The translations under genes and the position numbers were made by a program. The notes under the pieces were generated by a model. It was not told the DNA's origin. It was given only the letters and a program-made list of their open reading frames with translations, and did no database searches. From Heliopora coerulea (taxonomy: Eukaryota; Cnidaria; Anthozoa; Scleralcyonacea; Helioporidae), in assembly GCA_030142905.1 (NCBI GenBank), contig JASJOG010000234.1:339001-403000 (forward strand): a stretch of 64,000 nucleotides of DNA, read 5' to 3'. This document shows, piece after piece, positions 23,801 through 35,952 of the stretch; the stretch's first letter is position 1; every line of letters begins with the position of its first letter.

Positions 23801-26800
23801 TAGTCTCCGTGAAAGAGGACTATCTCAGATCGAACACAAATTTTATTCACTTCTTTGATTTCACAGCTTGGCTCGATTCGCTCTAGGCGGACCTCAGTTA
23901 GATTTCAATTTTCACTTCCGACTAGACTCTTCGTGTATATTGTTATTATTTTATTTTCGTTCCTTGCAGGAAAAAGAATGGAAAAGAAACCGTTCCTGTG
24001 CCTTTGTATGATCTTGAAGAATTTTCCCAGAGTACGACCAGTGTGACATCGGTAAACAGAAGATTTTCGCCCAAAAGTACAGAGAGCGTGCACAACTTGA
24101 TGACTGTGAATTACTCCAAACAAAATGGTGATGTGATCATTGATATGCAAAAACCTGTTTCAAACCGACGTAGTACGTACAGCACAGGATCAGTGTCATT
24201 CCTGCCCGATGTGCATTTAAACGGCTTCGGGAACATTTCGGGATCTATTCCGGAAGTAAACAAGGCTGATACGACATCATATGTTCTTCCTGTTGACAAG
24301 CCCCCGGGGATATATGCCAGAGTTATTGGATCTTTCAGACGTAGTAAATTGCTTACTCTTTGTAGGTAAGTGTGTACCGCAGTGTGTCCATTTTTTAGAA
24401 AGAATCTATATTTTACACTGTGAGACGAGGTGATTTACGGACACTCAAGGTCCAAAGGTAGTATATCAAAGTTGGTTGGATTCACTTCTGGAGCCAAGCG
24501 CCGAACTTTATCTTAACGCCCTTCAGACGGTTGACCAGAAGTAGGCTTGGGTAAATTCTGCTCGCAAAATGGCAAATTCCGCCTGCCGGCACTGCTCGTA
24601 AAAATCTCAAATTCTGCTCAAAATTCTGTTCAAATTCTGCTCGCAAATCAGACAAGCAGAAAAAGTACGCTAAATGTGTTACTTAAAACTATATTATTTA
24701 TTTAGTGAAAAACTTTTATTTTCAAGTGTAACCTTTTAAAATGGCTATAAAGTTTAACATTCATAACAAGGCGTTCAATGTTTATCGCTGGGATAATCCA
24801 GTATTGAGCAACTCCGCATTCCCTTGCCTACCCAAATGTCAGGATTTCTTTAAGTACAATTGTCAATATTTATTTGTTTGTTAGTTTTTATTCCGTGTCG
24901 CTAATTTTCGAGAATTCTGCTCAAAATTCTGCTCGAAAGGCAGTTTTCTGACGGCAGAATTCTCGAAGCCCGAGCTGCCTAGTTCTGCTCAAAATTCTGC
25001 CGGCAGAATTTACCCAAGCCTAACCTGAAGACCTAATTTACAAACAAAGCAAAGAACATAAGAAAACAGAAAACAAAAGATAAAATTGTGCATGAATGAG
25101 TTAAATTGCTCAGGCTGATTTAAAATTTAAAGGAGACGAAAACATTACTTCAAGTAAGTTCGAAGCAAGGATTTTCCATGCTGAGTTTGGTCCTTTCCGT
25201 AGAATCCCAAAAGTAGCGGCCCCCCAAAAGTAACGGGAAATTTGAGTTGTCTTCGAAAATTTCCGAAAGTAGCGGCCCTGTCGAAAATACCGCGTTTCCG
25301 CATTGTACAATGAATATAATTGATGATGATGTTGGTGGTGATGGTGATGATGATGGTGATGATGATGATGATTATGGTGATGTTGATGATGATGATGATA
25401 ACGATGATGATGATGGTGATGATAATGATTATGACGACGATGATGATGGTGTTGATGATGATGTCGATAATGTCGATTATGATGATGATGATGATGATGA
25501 TAATGATAATAATAATGATGATGATGATGTTGATGATGATGATGATATCGATTATGATGATGATGTCGATTATGATGATGATGATGACGACGATGATGAT
25601 GATGATGATACTCAACACTTGGTACTCAAAAGTAAAATAAAACTGCCAAAGTTGTAAAGAAGAAAAATGAGTCAAATGTGATAAATATAAAGCCATTGAA
25701 GGAGGAAAGAACAATATTCCCAAAGCACGTTAACGTATTTTACCACCCGAAAATAACGTCCCCCCAAAAGTAGCGGTTACGAAATTTCATCGTTTCTTTT
25801 TAGAAATAGAGACGTACAGTGCACCGTAGCTCTTTATTCGGTATTTTCGTTTGCTGTTATTGCTGAACATGAAATCTACAGCGTCTGGGCTGCGTCTGGA
25901 AAACATTTAGGCAAGTATTCAATCATTTTATTGCTAAAGTCGATAACACAGGAATATTTTCCCCTCAAAACAAAATGTCGAGCAGTTTGTTTTTTTTTTC
26001 TTTTCTCAACTGACGCAGGTCCCCCTACTCAATCAATTCACTGACAGTTTCATTCATCCATAACAGCCATATCACCTAGAAGGCGCCTAAAACTGACAGC
26101 CAAAAAGTTCTGTAAATGAGTCTTTTTTGTGTTCACTTTTAACTCTAGTCTTTGGCTTCACTCGTTACACTACCTCTAGAGTTGAACGTCGGGAAATCGC
26201 GTAACTACAACCTCATAATGCATCATGACCCCGTACGCCAGTGGAGTAGGCAGTACCATGATTGGGTTCCAATTCGACTCTATACACACTATGGTGGTGT
26301 TTACATGGAAAGAAACGGGCCAGCCCTCCTAGTAGGGAAATTTTTGGCCAGCTCTCCTAAGCGAGATCTTGGTATTGACTACCGGGGATCTCGCCTGGGA
26401 GGGCTGGAAATTTTCATATAAACACATTTAGAAGGGCTGGCCCTACCAAGAGGACTGGCTTGCCTCCATATAAACACCACCTCAGAAATCTCACAGCTTG
26501 TAAATTAGATGCGTTGACAGCGGGTGTGTAGCATGTTTGTGAACAAGTTGTAGCAACGGCTATATTTTGTCTAGCTGCTACGAGTTTGTTGTACCAACTT
26601 GTCAGGTTTAAAAGCCATGCGAACCATATCAGACTTGCTGGAACAGCTTGTGGTGTGTTTGACAGAAACGTAAACCTTGTTACGATTCTTAAACAATCCG
26701 TTCGCGGTTTATTTACCACGAAAACAAGCAGCGCTAACACATTGTGATGTCGGCTGTATGGAACTATTTGTAACACAGCCGACGTAGATTTTCAACCATT

Positions 26801-29800
26801 AGTGGATTTTTTCGTGTTTACCTGAGCTTGTTAGTTGTAAATCGTTGGATATGTAGATTGAAGGTGGCTGGTTCGAAGCCCTGGGACAATCAAATGATAA
26901 TACTGCTTTTCGAATTAGTCAATCAAACGTTGAATTCCTTAATCAGTGAGAGTTTATCAATTTCTCCTCCATATTTCGAACTTTTCCATTTTACTACTTT
27001 ATTTCGAAGGTACGTTCTAACGTTACGGTAACTTTTGTTTATTTTTACATGGCTTAGGTGGGCTCAGTTTTGACACAAGTGATCTCGGCTTCACTCTAAT
27101 GGTGGTAGGCATCGGCACCGTAGCGTCTAACTGCTTCGTATTTCCACAGGTAATGTTACTGAGTCAATGTTTATCAATTCTCAAAAATGATCATGGTTTA
27201 AAACAACCTCGTTGGTAGGTTCTTCTCACCGCTCCCTTGCCCTAGGTAACATGACGTGTCAGTGCCACATTAGTGTACGTGTTTGACGTCTGTGGCAAGG
27301 GGTCCATTTGGGATCAACGAAGTATTTATGAATGGACTACTAGAGGAACCCAAAAAAGTGTCCCCAAAATGAAGGCGTCATTTATGTGTCTCCGGTACAA
27401 CAACAACTTTAATTAAGACCACGTCAGCCGCTTCAAAATTTGTTACAGTATTCCCGCTTTTAAGCAGTAAGAGTCTGTTGTCTGTTCTTATTATTGGGTA
27501 ATATGGGGCTAGAATTGGTTGCAAAGAGACAAAAGGGGAACAGGAATCATGATAGATAAGGGTGCATGAGTGGGAATAATGAACCGGATGGAACAAAAAG
27601 GGAAAGATAAAGAAAAAAGGAGGCAACCAATGGCGTCGCCACGTGGGGGGGGACGGAATGGTCCAGACCCAGGACTTCTCTTCAAGACCAATTTTTGAAT
27701 TCATTCAAATCCGATGAGAAACTGATTGGGGAGGGGGGGGTAAGACGTGAAGATCCCAAGTGTCAAAATCAATTCAAATCCCGAAGAGCTATTACCAATA
27801 ACAATGATATATACCTTTATTTTTTATATGCGATCTTTCTTCGTTTTACCTCACCATCAACTCTCGTCTGATCTGTGTAAACCTATCTACAATCCTAACC
27901 CTAACCCTAACCTAATCCTAATTCTAGGCCTAAATGAAGTATTCCTGAGACGTTTCCTACCCTACCCAATTAAGTTATTCAGCCTGTCGTTATCTCAACA
28001 AACAATTCTACCAGTGCTGTCACCATTAAGTATGGCGTTATCATCAATATGTCATCATAACTTAGTATGACACATTGAACTTTAAAGAGACTGGAACGAT
28101 ACCTCGTAGTATCAGGCTTCACGATTGAATGAAGCTGACGTGGGGGCAGCCATGTAGGTCAAAAACACGCGTGGGAAAAAGTTGTAGTGAACCTTTACTT
28201 TTCAATGACAGTTAATTCTGACAAATATGCAGTCCTACCGACATTTTCCTCTACTTACTAAGGATAAAAAAGAAAACTGTCAAAAAATCCGAAATTTGGG
28301 TGAAGTTTTTCACAATACGTTCCCTGTTTTATCATATAGGGGACTGTATGACCCTGCAAATTGACCTACATGTCAGCCTCCATGATGGCTTCAAAATACA
28401 GTTTGCAGGTATCGTTCCAGTCTTTAGAGTTCAATGGCATGACATCATCACTTGGATCCCCCATACTTTCAAAGCTGGCGACGCTCCAAGAGGCAACCAA
28501 GGCATGCGTTTCAGGGAGGTTCTTTTCCATTGTAACCTTGTTAAAACTGATTTTCAATTTTTCTCCTTGGTGTTCTAGTTGGTCAGAATATTTGGAGATA
28601 TGAAGGTATGTGTGGAGTCTCAACTGTAATTTGAGTTTCATTCGAGGTCTTCCAGAAAGACAACATTTTGTAGGTTTTGGTCTGCTTAACCTATCTGGGC
28701 TGTGTCTGGTGTCAAGAATTCCGGGGGACTTCGTTTTGTTTTCCACCAAATCTCTTTATTGTTTGGTACATTACCACGAAACGTGGTTAAGGGGTTGAGG
28801 GTGTCAATTTGGCCCCTCCTGCCCAAATTAGGTTAATGTAAGAATATTACGAAAGTGAAACAAGTAATTCTTGATAGGCTGCTGACATCGTTTGTTCGAC
28901 AAAAAGAGCCAAACCGATGTTACGGAAACTTGAAACGCGTTCCATACTAAGGCAGATGGAACTGGGTTGTCGCGTCCGAAAGTAATAATTTATATTTATT
29001 TCTCAACAGACCCAATTTTATATGCTGAATACAGCGATGTTTTTTACCGTCGTTTGTCCTGCCACTAACATCCTCTACCACAGGTATGTTAAGCTGCTCG
29101 CACTCTCAAGAGGTAGTGATGTCAACATGCTGTTACAGATTGTCCAGCCATCCCCATTTGGTCGGCAAAGTCCCAAGTTGATGCATTTTGTCCCGGGTCC
29201 CGACCAGCTAGGAGACAGAACGATGTATGTCTCGCTTTATTGTATTAAAAGTTCCCACGGCGATCATATACAATAAAACGAGAGCCAGGCATCAGATCTG
29301 AAGAAGTTCTGTTGCACACAGTGAAAGATGGTTGATAGAAACAGTTTGAAAATGAACCCACCTGTATCAACTGGACTTTGGTCATATTTCTGGACAAAGT
29401 TGTGCGTTTTACCTTAGCACTTGCCAGTTCTATGCCATAATCATGAAATAATATCGGCTCCAGTCATCTGCTAGGGTTGCCTGCCACAACTTGCAGTTTC
29501 GTCGCCAGAGGTCAGTTGGCTACCAGTCCTGTAAAACTCCCGGATTCCTTCCGAAGTGCTATTCTTTTCTTCTACTATGTGAAATTAAATTGCTGTGAAA
29601 GAATTTGCTGAGGGTGCGTGACCCTGGACCTACTTAAAACCCTCGGTCTACACTCTTCGAGCGAGTGTCCCGACCAGGTACAACTCAAAGATTGAACAGT
29701 CTGCAGTTGATAGATTAATGTGGAAAAGAGAGAGAGTCTTGCCCAGCTCAAAGACGCTGATGTATGGGGGAAGATCACAGTTCAGGGTGGTTCTGCTAAA

Positions 29801-32287
29801 ATGTGTTGTATATTTGGCTTGAAATGAATTAACTCTGGAAAAGAAATGGGCATATTAATGTATTAATTAGAGGGCCATGAAGTTTACTAGTTTATTTTTA
29901 TTAGCTTGTAATTTTGTTAATTAGTTTGTAACAAAACTAATTTGTAGATTAGTTTTATTATTTTGTATTTATTAGTTTATTTTTGTAGTGCTTTTTTTTT
30001 CCAAAAGTGTGGAGATTTCATCAGGAAATTCTGCCGAAAAACCAGTCATCGTTGATGTGGCAAACTTGTTTACTAGATCGGGCAAGCCCAGGCGATGATA
30101 ATTTACGGGCTTGGTGTCATGCTCGCCTGTTAACACGATTCTATCGTACATGTCCATCCAACATTTTTTCTCTTTTTTTGTCTAGAAGTACAAGTTTAAG
30201 AATTGCGATCATCTCTATTTTGCTGATTATTCGAATTAGTCAGGGTTGCTGTTTTGCGGGGCAGTTTATATTCATTGGAAACTCCGTGCCGTCAAACTAC
30301 AGAGCTACCGTGCATGGTTTGTCAATGACTGTAATGTGCTTGGCAAGGTTTGTAACAGATTAGACTTCTTTGGTCGATTGTTCAAGTACAGTTTAACTCG
30401 AACACGCTCGTGTGAACGGCAAATCGTTTTTCACGATCATTTTCGGTTGTACTCCTCCAGTAATCGTCTAAAAAACAACCAGATTTTGGAAGTTAAAGCT
30501 TGCGCAACATATAGTGTGTTTATTTTATTTTGTTTTATTTATTTTATTTATTTTATTTAGCTTTGCCTTGGTTACAATAAGTATTTTAGATAAGTCACCA
30601 GGTCTTGAATACCGCAACAACTAAAACCAATTACTGCGGATCCATTTACTTTATTGAAGTCGTTCCTGCAATTGACTCAGAACAATGTTCAGCACTTCGA
30701 ACCTAAATTGAAACCTTAAAGGTCAAATGTAATGGTTTTCGAGGCTTTTCGATTGCAGGCTTCAATTACAGATGATACATCAAATCAACGTTCAGGAAAG
30801 TTTGATATATCCCCCACATAGATATCCCTCTTTCGTTGTGGAGATATGTCGGTTATAAATCTTAAATCTTGGAGCTCATAGTTGGCGAGTTGTCGGCAAA
30901 TTTTAACCTATAAGCATCAAACTTCCCTCAATATATGGTTGAAAGCAATATTAGTCCTTGGAATAGGAATAGCGCAAAAATCAGACTCTCATATTTGTAG
31001 TGACAAGTGTAGGATTTCTTCTCGTCGATGTCCCAGGACTACTATTCGACTTTTAGGAGTGTTCAGACGTATTCTGTTGCATTGCTACAGTTGTTAAGGG
31101 CAGTTCGCTGTGCCAGCTGATCTATTTTAGGAAGGCGTGACGTATGTAATGAACAATCAAGATATTATATGCATGGTTTTTTGTTTGGCGACGTGATGTA
31201 GTGAAATCACACAAACCTTTTCAAAGCCTGAAAAAGTTTTGAATTTTTGTCGTTATTAAAAATACTTTTGCAATATTTATCGAGTCATTTGAACCACAGC
31301 TGCTACCTATGAAAAAGCGGGCATTCAATTATTCAGTAACTGTATTTTGATAAAGTTATTACAACCTTGCGGTGTGTTGGGGCATTTTTCTCGTAAAAAT
31401 CGAGTCTTGCACACTTCTTGAACATTCCTGAAATCCACTCGAACGTTTTGGGGGAAGACAGTCCAGATTCTAATTACAATTTTAAAATAATGTAACTTAA
31501 ATTGTACAAAAATTAAGGAATTTTTCCTTTAGTGATGACGTAATTATGACGTCACAATAGCACATCATCATACGTTAGAAATTTTCATGTATATCCCATG
31601 CACGAGTTGTTATAGTTGGTTCTTAAGTCTGAGTAGGATTTTGAGTATTTAATATGATTAAATCCCGTGGGGTGATTAGTTAAGTTACGTCATGTTTCTC
31701 TATAATCACCTACAGGTGAATTCACGTGAATAAAAAAGTAAAGGCATTGACACTAAATGATGGCTACATTTTTAAATGTTTGCATGCAATTTTTAAAACC
31801 TGTTATTTTCTTTCAAATAATCACCTGTATATTATGCTAAAACAATTATTTGCCTCAGGCTCCGAGAATTCACAATTCAGAGAATCGTCGAGAGAATTAT
31901 TTAACAGCATTCACTCCGTCTTATAATAATTATTCGAATTATTAAATATATCCTGCCGAACTTTTCCTAACGCTCGGATATCCGTGAAATTAAACAAGTA
32001 CGCAAATACAAGGATTAGGATAATTCTTAGTGCACAGAAAATATCTTTAAATATCACAAAATTGACTTGGTTTTGGTGCATCCAAACCTGATTATTAAAT
32101 TTTTTTCCTTGACAGAGCCATATCTCCAATCGTCTCTGGAAGTATCTTTTCTTGGTCTGTCACATCAGGTCTTGGTTTTCCTTTCAACGAAAAATGTGTC
32201 TTCATTTTTATCGGCTTTGTTTTTTGGCTTGCTCTTGTCGTTGCTTGCTGCCTTGATCCAGAGGCTGTCACCAAGCGAAAGGACTGA
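17865..32287 (+). CDS. MFS transporter, ZIFL/TetA-like (16 exons, 569 aa)
   Basis: Exons: 17865-17969, 19129-19185, 20062-20089, 21003-21057, 21286-21437, 21625-21680, 22126-22192, 22872-22916, 23185-23299, 23970-24365, 25804-25910, 27058-27149, 28579-28605, 29010-29083, 30186-30347, 32116-32287, sum 1710 nt. Membrane protein of the major facilitator superfamily. Motif A appears as WGWLSDKIGRRK around residues 86-97 between TM2 and TM3. Further signatures are RFITGLVAG, then DICDETNQPLGMAVIITAWN and GPAIGG (motif C-like, TM5). Exon 10 encodes a hydrophilic, Ser/Thr-rich central loop of about 130 residues (227-358). The second half has QLVRIFGDMK, the degenerate repeat of motif A, formed by a 27-nt exon. 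The protein ends in a hydrophobic segment followed by DPEAVTKRKD. The order of motifs matches plant ZIFL and bacterial TetA families (proton antiporters); substrate unknown. Intron 11 uses a GC donor (g/gcaagt). The first exon is the least certain part. Confidence 0.87.
18141..18284. repeat. Two tandem copies of a 72-bp unit
   Basis: gcacatgttggtgaag starts at 18141 and again at 18213. Both units run on through ggattgtctg, catcatgggtaaag and ttaatgacttcgtg with only a few changes. MFS intron 1. Confidence 0.9.
20231..20508. mobile_element. Non-autonomous hAT-type element with 8-bp target duplication
   Basis: The element starts CAGGGGCAGAT and ends ATCCACCCCTG (inverted ends). It is flanked on both sides by the identical octamer atttgagg (20223-20230 and 20509-20516). 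An 8-bp duplication is the hallmark of hAT elements. There is no transposase. It sits in MFS intron 3. Confidence 0.88.
20742..20871. mobile_element. Short MITE with TTAACCCTTTAA ends
   Basis: 130 bp bounded by ttaaccctttaa and its inverse ttaaagggttaa. The interior shares acaaagagagaa and gaaaaaaatca with the repeat near 1962-2036 in DRG1, so at least two related copies occur in this window. Confidence 0.75.
23340..23540. repeat. Degenerate hexamer-like minisatellite (GACACC/GACACT family)
   Basis: Runs of gacacc, gcaccg, gacactg and acgctgac repeat imperfectly over about 200 bp in MFS intron 9. The open frames across it are composition artefacts. Confidence 0.75.
24544..25021. mobile_element. 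Foldback/MITE-like element, about 480 bp
   Basis: The ends are inverted: taggcttgggtaaattctg at the left and cagaatttacccaagccta at the right. The interior contains many copies of aaattctgctc. No ORF. MFS intron 10. Confidence 0.85.
25310..25612. repeat. (GAT)n microsatellite, about 300 bp
   Basis: Nearly uninterrupted gatgat with GGT, AAT and CGA variants. It reads as poly-Asp, poly-Met or poly-Ile in different frames, giving several spurious ORFs. Flanks at 25206-25290 and 25755-25785 share the phrase caaaagtagcgg, suggesting the microsatellite sits inside a dispersed repeat. MFS intron 10. Confidence 0.95.
26291..26482. mobile_element. MITE-like element, about 190 bp
   Basis: The left end ggtggtgtttacatgga is the inverse of the right end tccatataaacaccacc, with one mismatch. 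The interior contains further inverted gggccagccct segments. MFS intron 11. Confidence 0.85.
27888..27930. repeat. Short interstitial telomere-like repeat
   Basis: cctaaccctaaccctaac followed by degenerate ctaatcc units. This matches the animal telomere repeat TTAGGG on the other strand. Three to five imperfect units within MFS intron 12. Confidence 0.8.
28366..28749 (-). other. 127-codon open frame of unknown nature antisense in MFS introns 12-13
   Basis: The frame has a balanced amino-acid composition (not low complexity) and ends EAIMEADM. It overlaps the 27-nt MFS exon on the other strand. The stretch at about 28365-28435 is an inverted, diverged copy of about 28073-28165: both read ctggaacgatacc and catgtaggtca on opposite strands. 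That favours a repeat, or a captured exon fragment, over a gene. Confidence 0.3.
30515..30560. repeat. A/T-rich (TTTTA)n microsatellite
   Basis: tttattttattttg and ttatttattttatttattt runs in MFS intron 15. Confidence 0.8.
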
Positions 32288-33867
32288 ATGGAATAATTAT
32301 TTTTATGAAGATAAAGTACCCAGATAGAAAGATTAGTTAATTTAACATATTTTAAAAAAAGAAGTTGATTCAGACTGTCATTAAGCAAAGGAGTGGGGAA
32401 ATCTATGCAAAAAAAATAGATAGCTAAATCGATGACTATTTATAAGGTATCTGTTTAACTAGGTAGTGTAACAAAATTCGATTAGTAAATGCAATACGTT
32501 CTAGGAACTCCGTTTGTTGTTCTCCTATAGGCAGAGAGCGACGGTATGGTTAGGTGAAACGTCGTAGCCTTTTCCTCCAACGTTGTTGAAAGATGTCGAC
32601 AACATTGGTTAGTAAAAGGTGTTCAACAAAATTCAGTACGTTGAACGGCTTACCGCGATTAACGAGGTGAAAACGATCAATCTTTTTTCCGTTAACCGTG
32701 ATAGAGAATGCATCGATATGAAGGTGCCCTTACCACATGAAAAAGTCCCGCAAGAGCTTGTGCCTCTCACCTGTGTCCCTGTATTCAAGTGTGGAATCTC
32801 CTGATTCATATGTGTAATGGATGTGTTATTTTGAAAGGACAGAAGTTAGCAGTTAATTGTCAAAATGAACGAACATAAGCATACGTTGAAACTTTCAAGT
32901 TGATTTCTATCTCCAAGCAATTGTCAAAAATTTATTTAAATGGCATTTTAAAAAAAGAACTCATTACCTAATACAGATATATGTTATGTACCGTTAGTAA
33001 AGTTTATACTGGCGTTCATATTCGATGTAAAACGTTTATATTCAGTATATGTGCAGAAAGCATTTGCAACCATCAATAAAGTGAAAGATGATACACTTAC
33101 GTGTTAAAACTTAAAATGCATGTAGACCAGCCCAACCTGATTGCTGGCAATACAGCTTATCGAAAAGCAGTGCGGCTGACTTATCTAAGATTCAAAAGCT
33201 TTTAATTATAATGTGATGCACATGAAATTCTAATCTCAGCTCTTATCCTAGCTGCCACTTCTTGGGATTAAAAATGGAAGTTAGGTTAAGAACTAGGGAG
33301 GTTCCATGGCTGAGATTTGGGTTTGTGTAAGGAAACTTTTCGGTTTCCAGCACAATGGTTAACGTTAATGCAAATATCATTCTACCGGGTTGAGCTCACT
33401 GGGCTGAATGTCAATATGTGGTATCAATCTAGATGGAGAGCGAAGGTTTCATATTTGAATTAGTATGATCTATGATTTGTTTGGCATACATGCTGCCTGA
33501 GTAGGCTTAGGGCTCAATCGAGAAATCGTTTTCCTGGGATATATGTTGAAGGTCTGTGATCCTCCGTAAGAATTAGCCATTTATTTGTTACAACTGACGA
33601 CAGTTCATGACTTTACATAACTAAAACTTGTACAGAACTTAGGCTAAATCGGTCTATCGGCCGTCGTGTTAATTAGTGCGATGTACTCAAGCGAAACAGG
33701 TGTCTTTCAAGTTCAGGTATACGCATACGTTCAAGGTTATGAGACTTTGACAACCAGCATAGGTAACATGTTATCAATGGGTAACTAGCTGAATCAGATT
33801 ATTTCTTAAATTAGTGAGACAGCTGGACCGATAACCAAGGCTGAATGACATGTTTGAATATTTGTTT
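32288..33867. other. Intergenic, containing the left breakpoint of the duplication
   Basis: From about 32619 onward the sequence reappears at 41254. Up to 33867 it holds one small ORF (listed separately) and no other gene I can support. Text such as gggttgagctcactgggctg is nearly identical in both units. Confidence 0.6.
32619..32804 (+). other. Small ORF, unit 1 copy (unknown)
   Basis: A frame of about 60 codons with core NLFSVNRDRECIDMKVPLPH and end FKCGIS. The unit 2 copy at 41250-41438 keeps the same frame and stop. Between the copies, two neighbouring changes are silent (GCG/GCA, ATT/ATC) while others change residues (D/N, E/K). It could be the 3' exon of an older gene cut by the duplication. 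No family recognised. Confidence 0.3.
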
Positions 33868-34533
33868 TTAATGATCTTTAAGCAAGTCTTGCACACTGAA
33901 ATTCCTGCATCCGAAGGTCCTTGGCCCGGCACTCTTCCAACTTTCCACTACTTTCTTGACACAACACTCAGATATTTCACTCATCTGCCTTCTGTAGTCG
34001 TGGTATTGACTTCCTGCTGGATTGTTAAAGACTCCAGAGTTTATCTTGAACGAGCCGCGCATTATCGAAAAACCTTCAGCAACTACCTTGCTCGTGTCTG
34101 CTGCTTCTCCAAATGCATTCCTGTATACTGCGCCATGCACTTGGCCAGCTGTTTTGCCTTTCCACTGCTCTACCTCTTTGGAATCTGTGTCTTGAATGAT
34201 GAGATATCCGGCCTTACAATGCGTGCCGTTTGCTGTTCTCCATTCAGATAATCCATCGTATTGCTAAATAATCACTCCAGCATATTTGTACTTGTTTCCA
34301 CAGAATGTATCCGATTTGCACGAAATGTGAATGGTTTCGACATGAATAGTCTTAGACTCGTCAAGTGATTTAGACAGGATTTCTATCTTATTTCTCTCAG
34401 ATGACGGGCGGCAGGATGCACTGTAACTTGTATATCCTTTGTACCCAAACTCAACATCGTTAGTGTCATCTGATTGTCCAGTTGGTTTCCGTCGGTGGAG
34501 CTGATTGTCCAGTTCGTTTTCGTTGCTGGACAT
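33868..34533 (-). pseudogene. Unknown gene, unit 1 copy, broken by one stop codon
   Basis: The minus-strand frame starts MSSNENELDN at 34533 and runs to a TAG at about 34264-34266, then continues in the same frame to the stop at 33868. In unit 2 the equivalent codon is TAT (Tyr), so a single base change makes the stop. Downstream residues (WRTANGTHCKAGYL, HGAVYRNAFGEAADTS, CCVKKVVESWKSAGPRT) match the unit 2 gene closely. The first 50 or so residues bear no resemblance to unit 2. It may be a pseudogene, or the stop may fall in an alternative exon end. Confidence 0.7.
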
Positions 34534-34580
34534 CTTCAAGCTTGGCAGTTGTGTGCAAAATTATGCAAGCGAAATGTAGT
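34414..34580. other. Block not shared with unit 2 (5' part of unknown gene)
   Basis: Flanking bases on both sides align with unit 2 (ctctcag ... gcggcag on the left; cacagctacaaaa on the right), but this block does not align with its counterpart at 43024-43111. In unit 1 it encodes the N-terminal residues of the unknown gene. Confidence 0.75.
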
Positions 34581-35952
34581 GATTATTTGGGTTATAAACA
34601 AATTCACAGCTACAAAATGAGTAAGAGACTGGTTAGGTGGTTTGGCTAGTGGGCAGGCTTTAAAATGATCAGCAAAATAAAGTCGTGAAGCACCGAAAAG
34701 CTGGTGCCGAGATGAGTAGAGCAGTGCGATAGGTTCGAATAACACGCACAGAAGACAAACTCGATTCCACCAACAATAAAATCAAATGAGACAGCATCTG
34801 CGAAGCCCAAGTCAAAGACGCTTGAACCAGTGACTGTGTGCCACGTGCGTGAAACGGGAGGTCCGGTAGGGCCATTGACCTGCCAATTTCTTCACCATAC
34901 AGAGCCAAACCTGATCAATCAGCAATAATGAATAATTGGCATCTTCAACACATCCGGCAAAACTTGGCCTTCCTACACTTTTTTTTACCTAGTGATTCGA
35001 ATCCATTTTTCCCATTCCCTGTTATCCTCAAAATTATTAAGCATCCCAATTATTGTTAATAAAAAGTACCAAAAATATTCGAAACAAACATTTGATAAAA
35101 TTAACATCAAGAACAAAATCATTTGGTACTTCTTGTTCCAACACAAACATCACACCAGCCTCCTCCACAGTCTTCTAGTGCAATCGAGTGCCCCCAAAGT
35201 GATGTACTGTTCAGAATCAAAAAACTGTTTAGAACGTCGGTTTACCTTCATCGATTGCTTGACGTGCATCATGCATTGCAGCTTATTAAACGTTATTATT
35301 TTATTTACAAATCACGGCGAAATTGGTCATGTTCAATTGTCTATTATTTATAATATTCTACAAATAAGAGATTAAACGTGACGATTCTGAGGAGAAAGCG
35401 TCGTCATTAAATAACTGGTGGGAATTCAGTACGCTTACATGCCGTATCTAAGTAATCTGACAAACGCTTTTGAATTTCAAATCATGTTTAACTTAGCAAC
35501 CTACCTCTCTTTCTTGGAAACAGCTTTTCAAATTCTAGTTTGTCGCGTCGCCATTGCCGTCATGACGAATATTCTTATTGGGACCTGGAAACCACTTTAT
35601 TTAAGTTTGCTTATTAAGTACGTCCTTGTGTGTCCTGGAGTCAGTTAATATCAGTAATTGCTAAATATAGTTACTACGATGACGAATCCTCCAATCGCCA
35701 GTCTTGTTGTGAGGCTATTCTAAGGCAATTGTGAGTCTACCAAGTCTTTAACCAATGAATAATGAAATACAAAATTTGAATCAGTCTATTTATAGTTTAA
35801 TTTTGTACAAACCACTGGGGAAAAAGAAAAATCAGGTTTGGAAAAGTAGCAGGGGGGGAGGGCAGCGAATGTCACTGTACGTTGATCCTCTACCGTATTT
35901 GCCTTAAATTATACTTCATGTACTGTACTTCCTAATTGTTTTAGAATTTAAA
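34581..35952. other. Non-coding spacer, unit 1
   Basis: Shared with unit 2 (about 43112-44095 and 47056-47391). Frames such as 34669-34908 (-) are shifted or interrupted in the other copy, which argues against coding. Position 35561-35614 is the empty counterpart of the retroelement site in unit 2. Confidence 0.55.

Noticed and set aside
25145..25723. 192-aa minus-strand ORF, largely poly-Ile, and plus-strand poly-Asp/poly-Met ORFs
   Set aside because: They are translations of the (GAT)n microsatellite in different frames.
31546..31555. CRE-like TGACGTCA
   Set aside because: A single 8-mer deep in an intron is expected by chance and has no promoter context.
34669..34908. 79-aa minus-strand ORF
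   Set aside because: The same stretch in unit 2 is open in a shifted frame; small indels between units disrupt it, so it does not behave like coding sequence.
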